A DNA stretch of 6,401 nucleotides from Bacteroidetes/Chlorobi group bacterium ChocPot_Mid (GTDB taxonomy: Bacteria > Bacteroidota > Ignavibacteria > Kapaibacteriales > UBA2268): assembly GCA_003731675.1 (NCBI GenBank), contig RCNQ01000028.1, positions 1-6,401 on the forward strand. Direction: 5' to 3'. Below, piece by piece: positions 6,163 to 6,401 of this stretch (position 1 is its first letter; each line of letters opens with the position of its first letter). The notes beneath the pieces are model-generated. The model was not told where the DNA came from. It saw only the letters and a list, made by a program, of their open reading frames with translations, and did not search any database. The position numbers and the translations under genes were made by a program.

Positions 6163-6401
6163 ATGAAAATATATCATATAACATTATTTCTTTCAATTTT
6201 CTTTTTGTTCTCTTGCGACAAGGAAATATCCTTGCAAGGTGAATCAGTAAATATCTATGGGGGCTTTTCGAGGAATAATTCTTATGAAAGATTTGGTAAT
6301 TTTAAAAGGCAAATGTATTTTGTGGAGTCTTATGATTCTGTTTTAAAGGGCGGTGCTATTGCTCCTTTATTAGCTTTATCGGGATACAACTATGTTTTTC
6401 C
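6163..6401 (+). CDS. Putative lipoprotein of unknown function, 3'-truncated by window edge
   Basis: The open frame runs from ATG 6163 off the end of the window: 79 whole codons plus the first two bases of a CCN proline codon. Residues 1-17 form a lipoprotein signal peptide with Lys2, a hydrophobic core of Leu/Phe/Ile, and a lipobox LFSC in which Cys18 would be lipidated by Lgt and exposed after LspA cleavage. The mature end begins C-D-K-E; acidic residues just after the Cys recall surface-export signals described in some Bacteroidota lipoproteins, but the match is loose. The visible mature part (to GYNYVFP) contains Tyr/Phe-rich stretches and no motif I recognise. An alternative in-frame ATG lies at 6130, after a TAA at 6124-6126; 6163 is preferred because of its AAGGA site and compact signal peptide. 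It is transcribed divergently from the acyltransferase gene. Confidence 0.75.
   Translation, partial: MKIYHITLFLSIFFLFSCDKEISLQGESVNIYGGFSRNNSYERFGNFKRQMYFVESYDSVLKGGAIAPLLALSGYNYVF

Noticed and set aside
1..6401. CRISPR array, transposon ends, tRNA, rRNA or riboswitch
   Set aside because: No regularly spaced repeats, long inverted repeats with a transposase frame, or recognisable RNA gene sequences were found on either strand.

Overview
The window comes from an AT-rich Gram-negative bacterium, most likely of the Bacteroidota/Chlorobi/Ignavibacteria group (FCB superphylum). The grounds are a TonB-receptor-like outer-membrane protein with the '...RLSFIWSFLD' type of C-terminus common in that group, an OlsF-like acyltransferase of the kind found in Flavobacterium, weak or absent Shine-Dalgarno sites before two genes, and a TAnnTTTG promoter element. 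Placement below phylum is inference and was not tested by search.

Layout: (1) 2-2209, + strand: gyrA, lacking its first ~101 codons because the window starts inside it, otherwise intact to the stop codon. (2) 2282-4231, + strand: a complete 649-residue outer-membrane beta-barrel protein with a TonB-plug-like N-terminal domain, 72 bp downstream of gyrA and possibly cotranscribed with it. (3) 4248-5990, - strand: a complete 580-residue two-domain acyltransferase, convergent with gene 2 across only 16 bp. It has an N-terminal PlsC/hemolysin-like O-acyltransferase domain and a C-terminal OlsB-like GNAT N-acyltransferase domain, the architecture of OlsF, which makes ornithine or related amino-acid lipids. 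(4) 5991-6162: a 172-bp divergent intergenic region with a plausible Bacteroidota-type promoter facing right. (5) 6163 to the window end, + strand: the first 79 complete codons of a lipoprotein gene of unknown function.

The genes do not form an obvious single pathway. gyrA is housekeeping; the other three concern the cell envelope (outer-membrane receptor, membrane aminolipid synthesis, lipoprotein). GC content falls from roughly 40% in gyrA to about 30% in the receptor and acyltransferase genes, estimated by counting a few sampled lines only. I see no mobile element, CRISPR array, tRNA or rRNA. No stretch over 300 bp is without a gene. I found no convincing new system. The items most worth a second look are the OlsF-type fusion, an in-phase A AAA AAG slippery heptamer inside it, and the non-consensus GyrA box.
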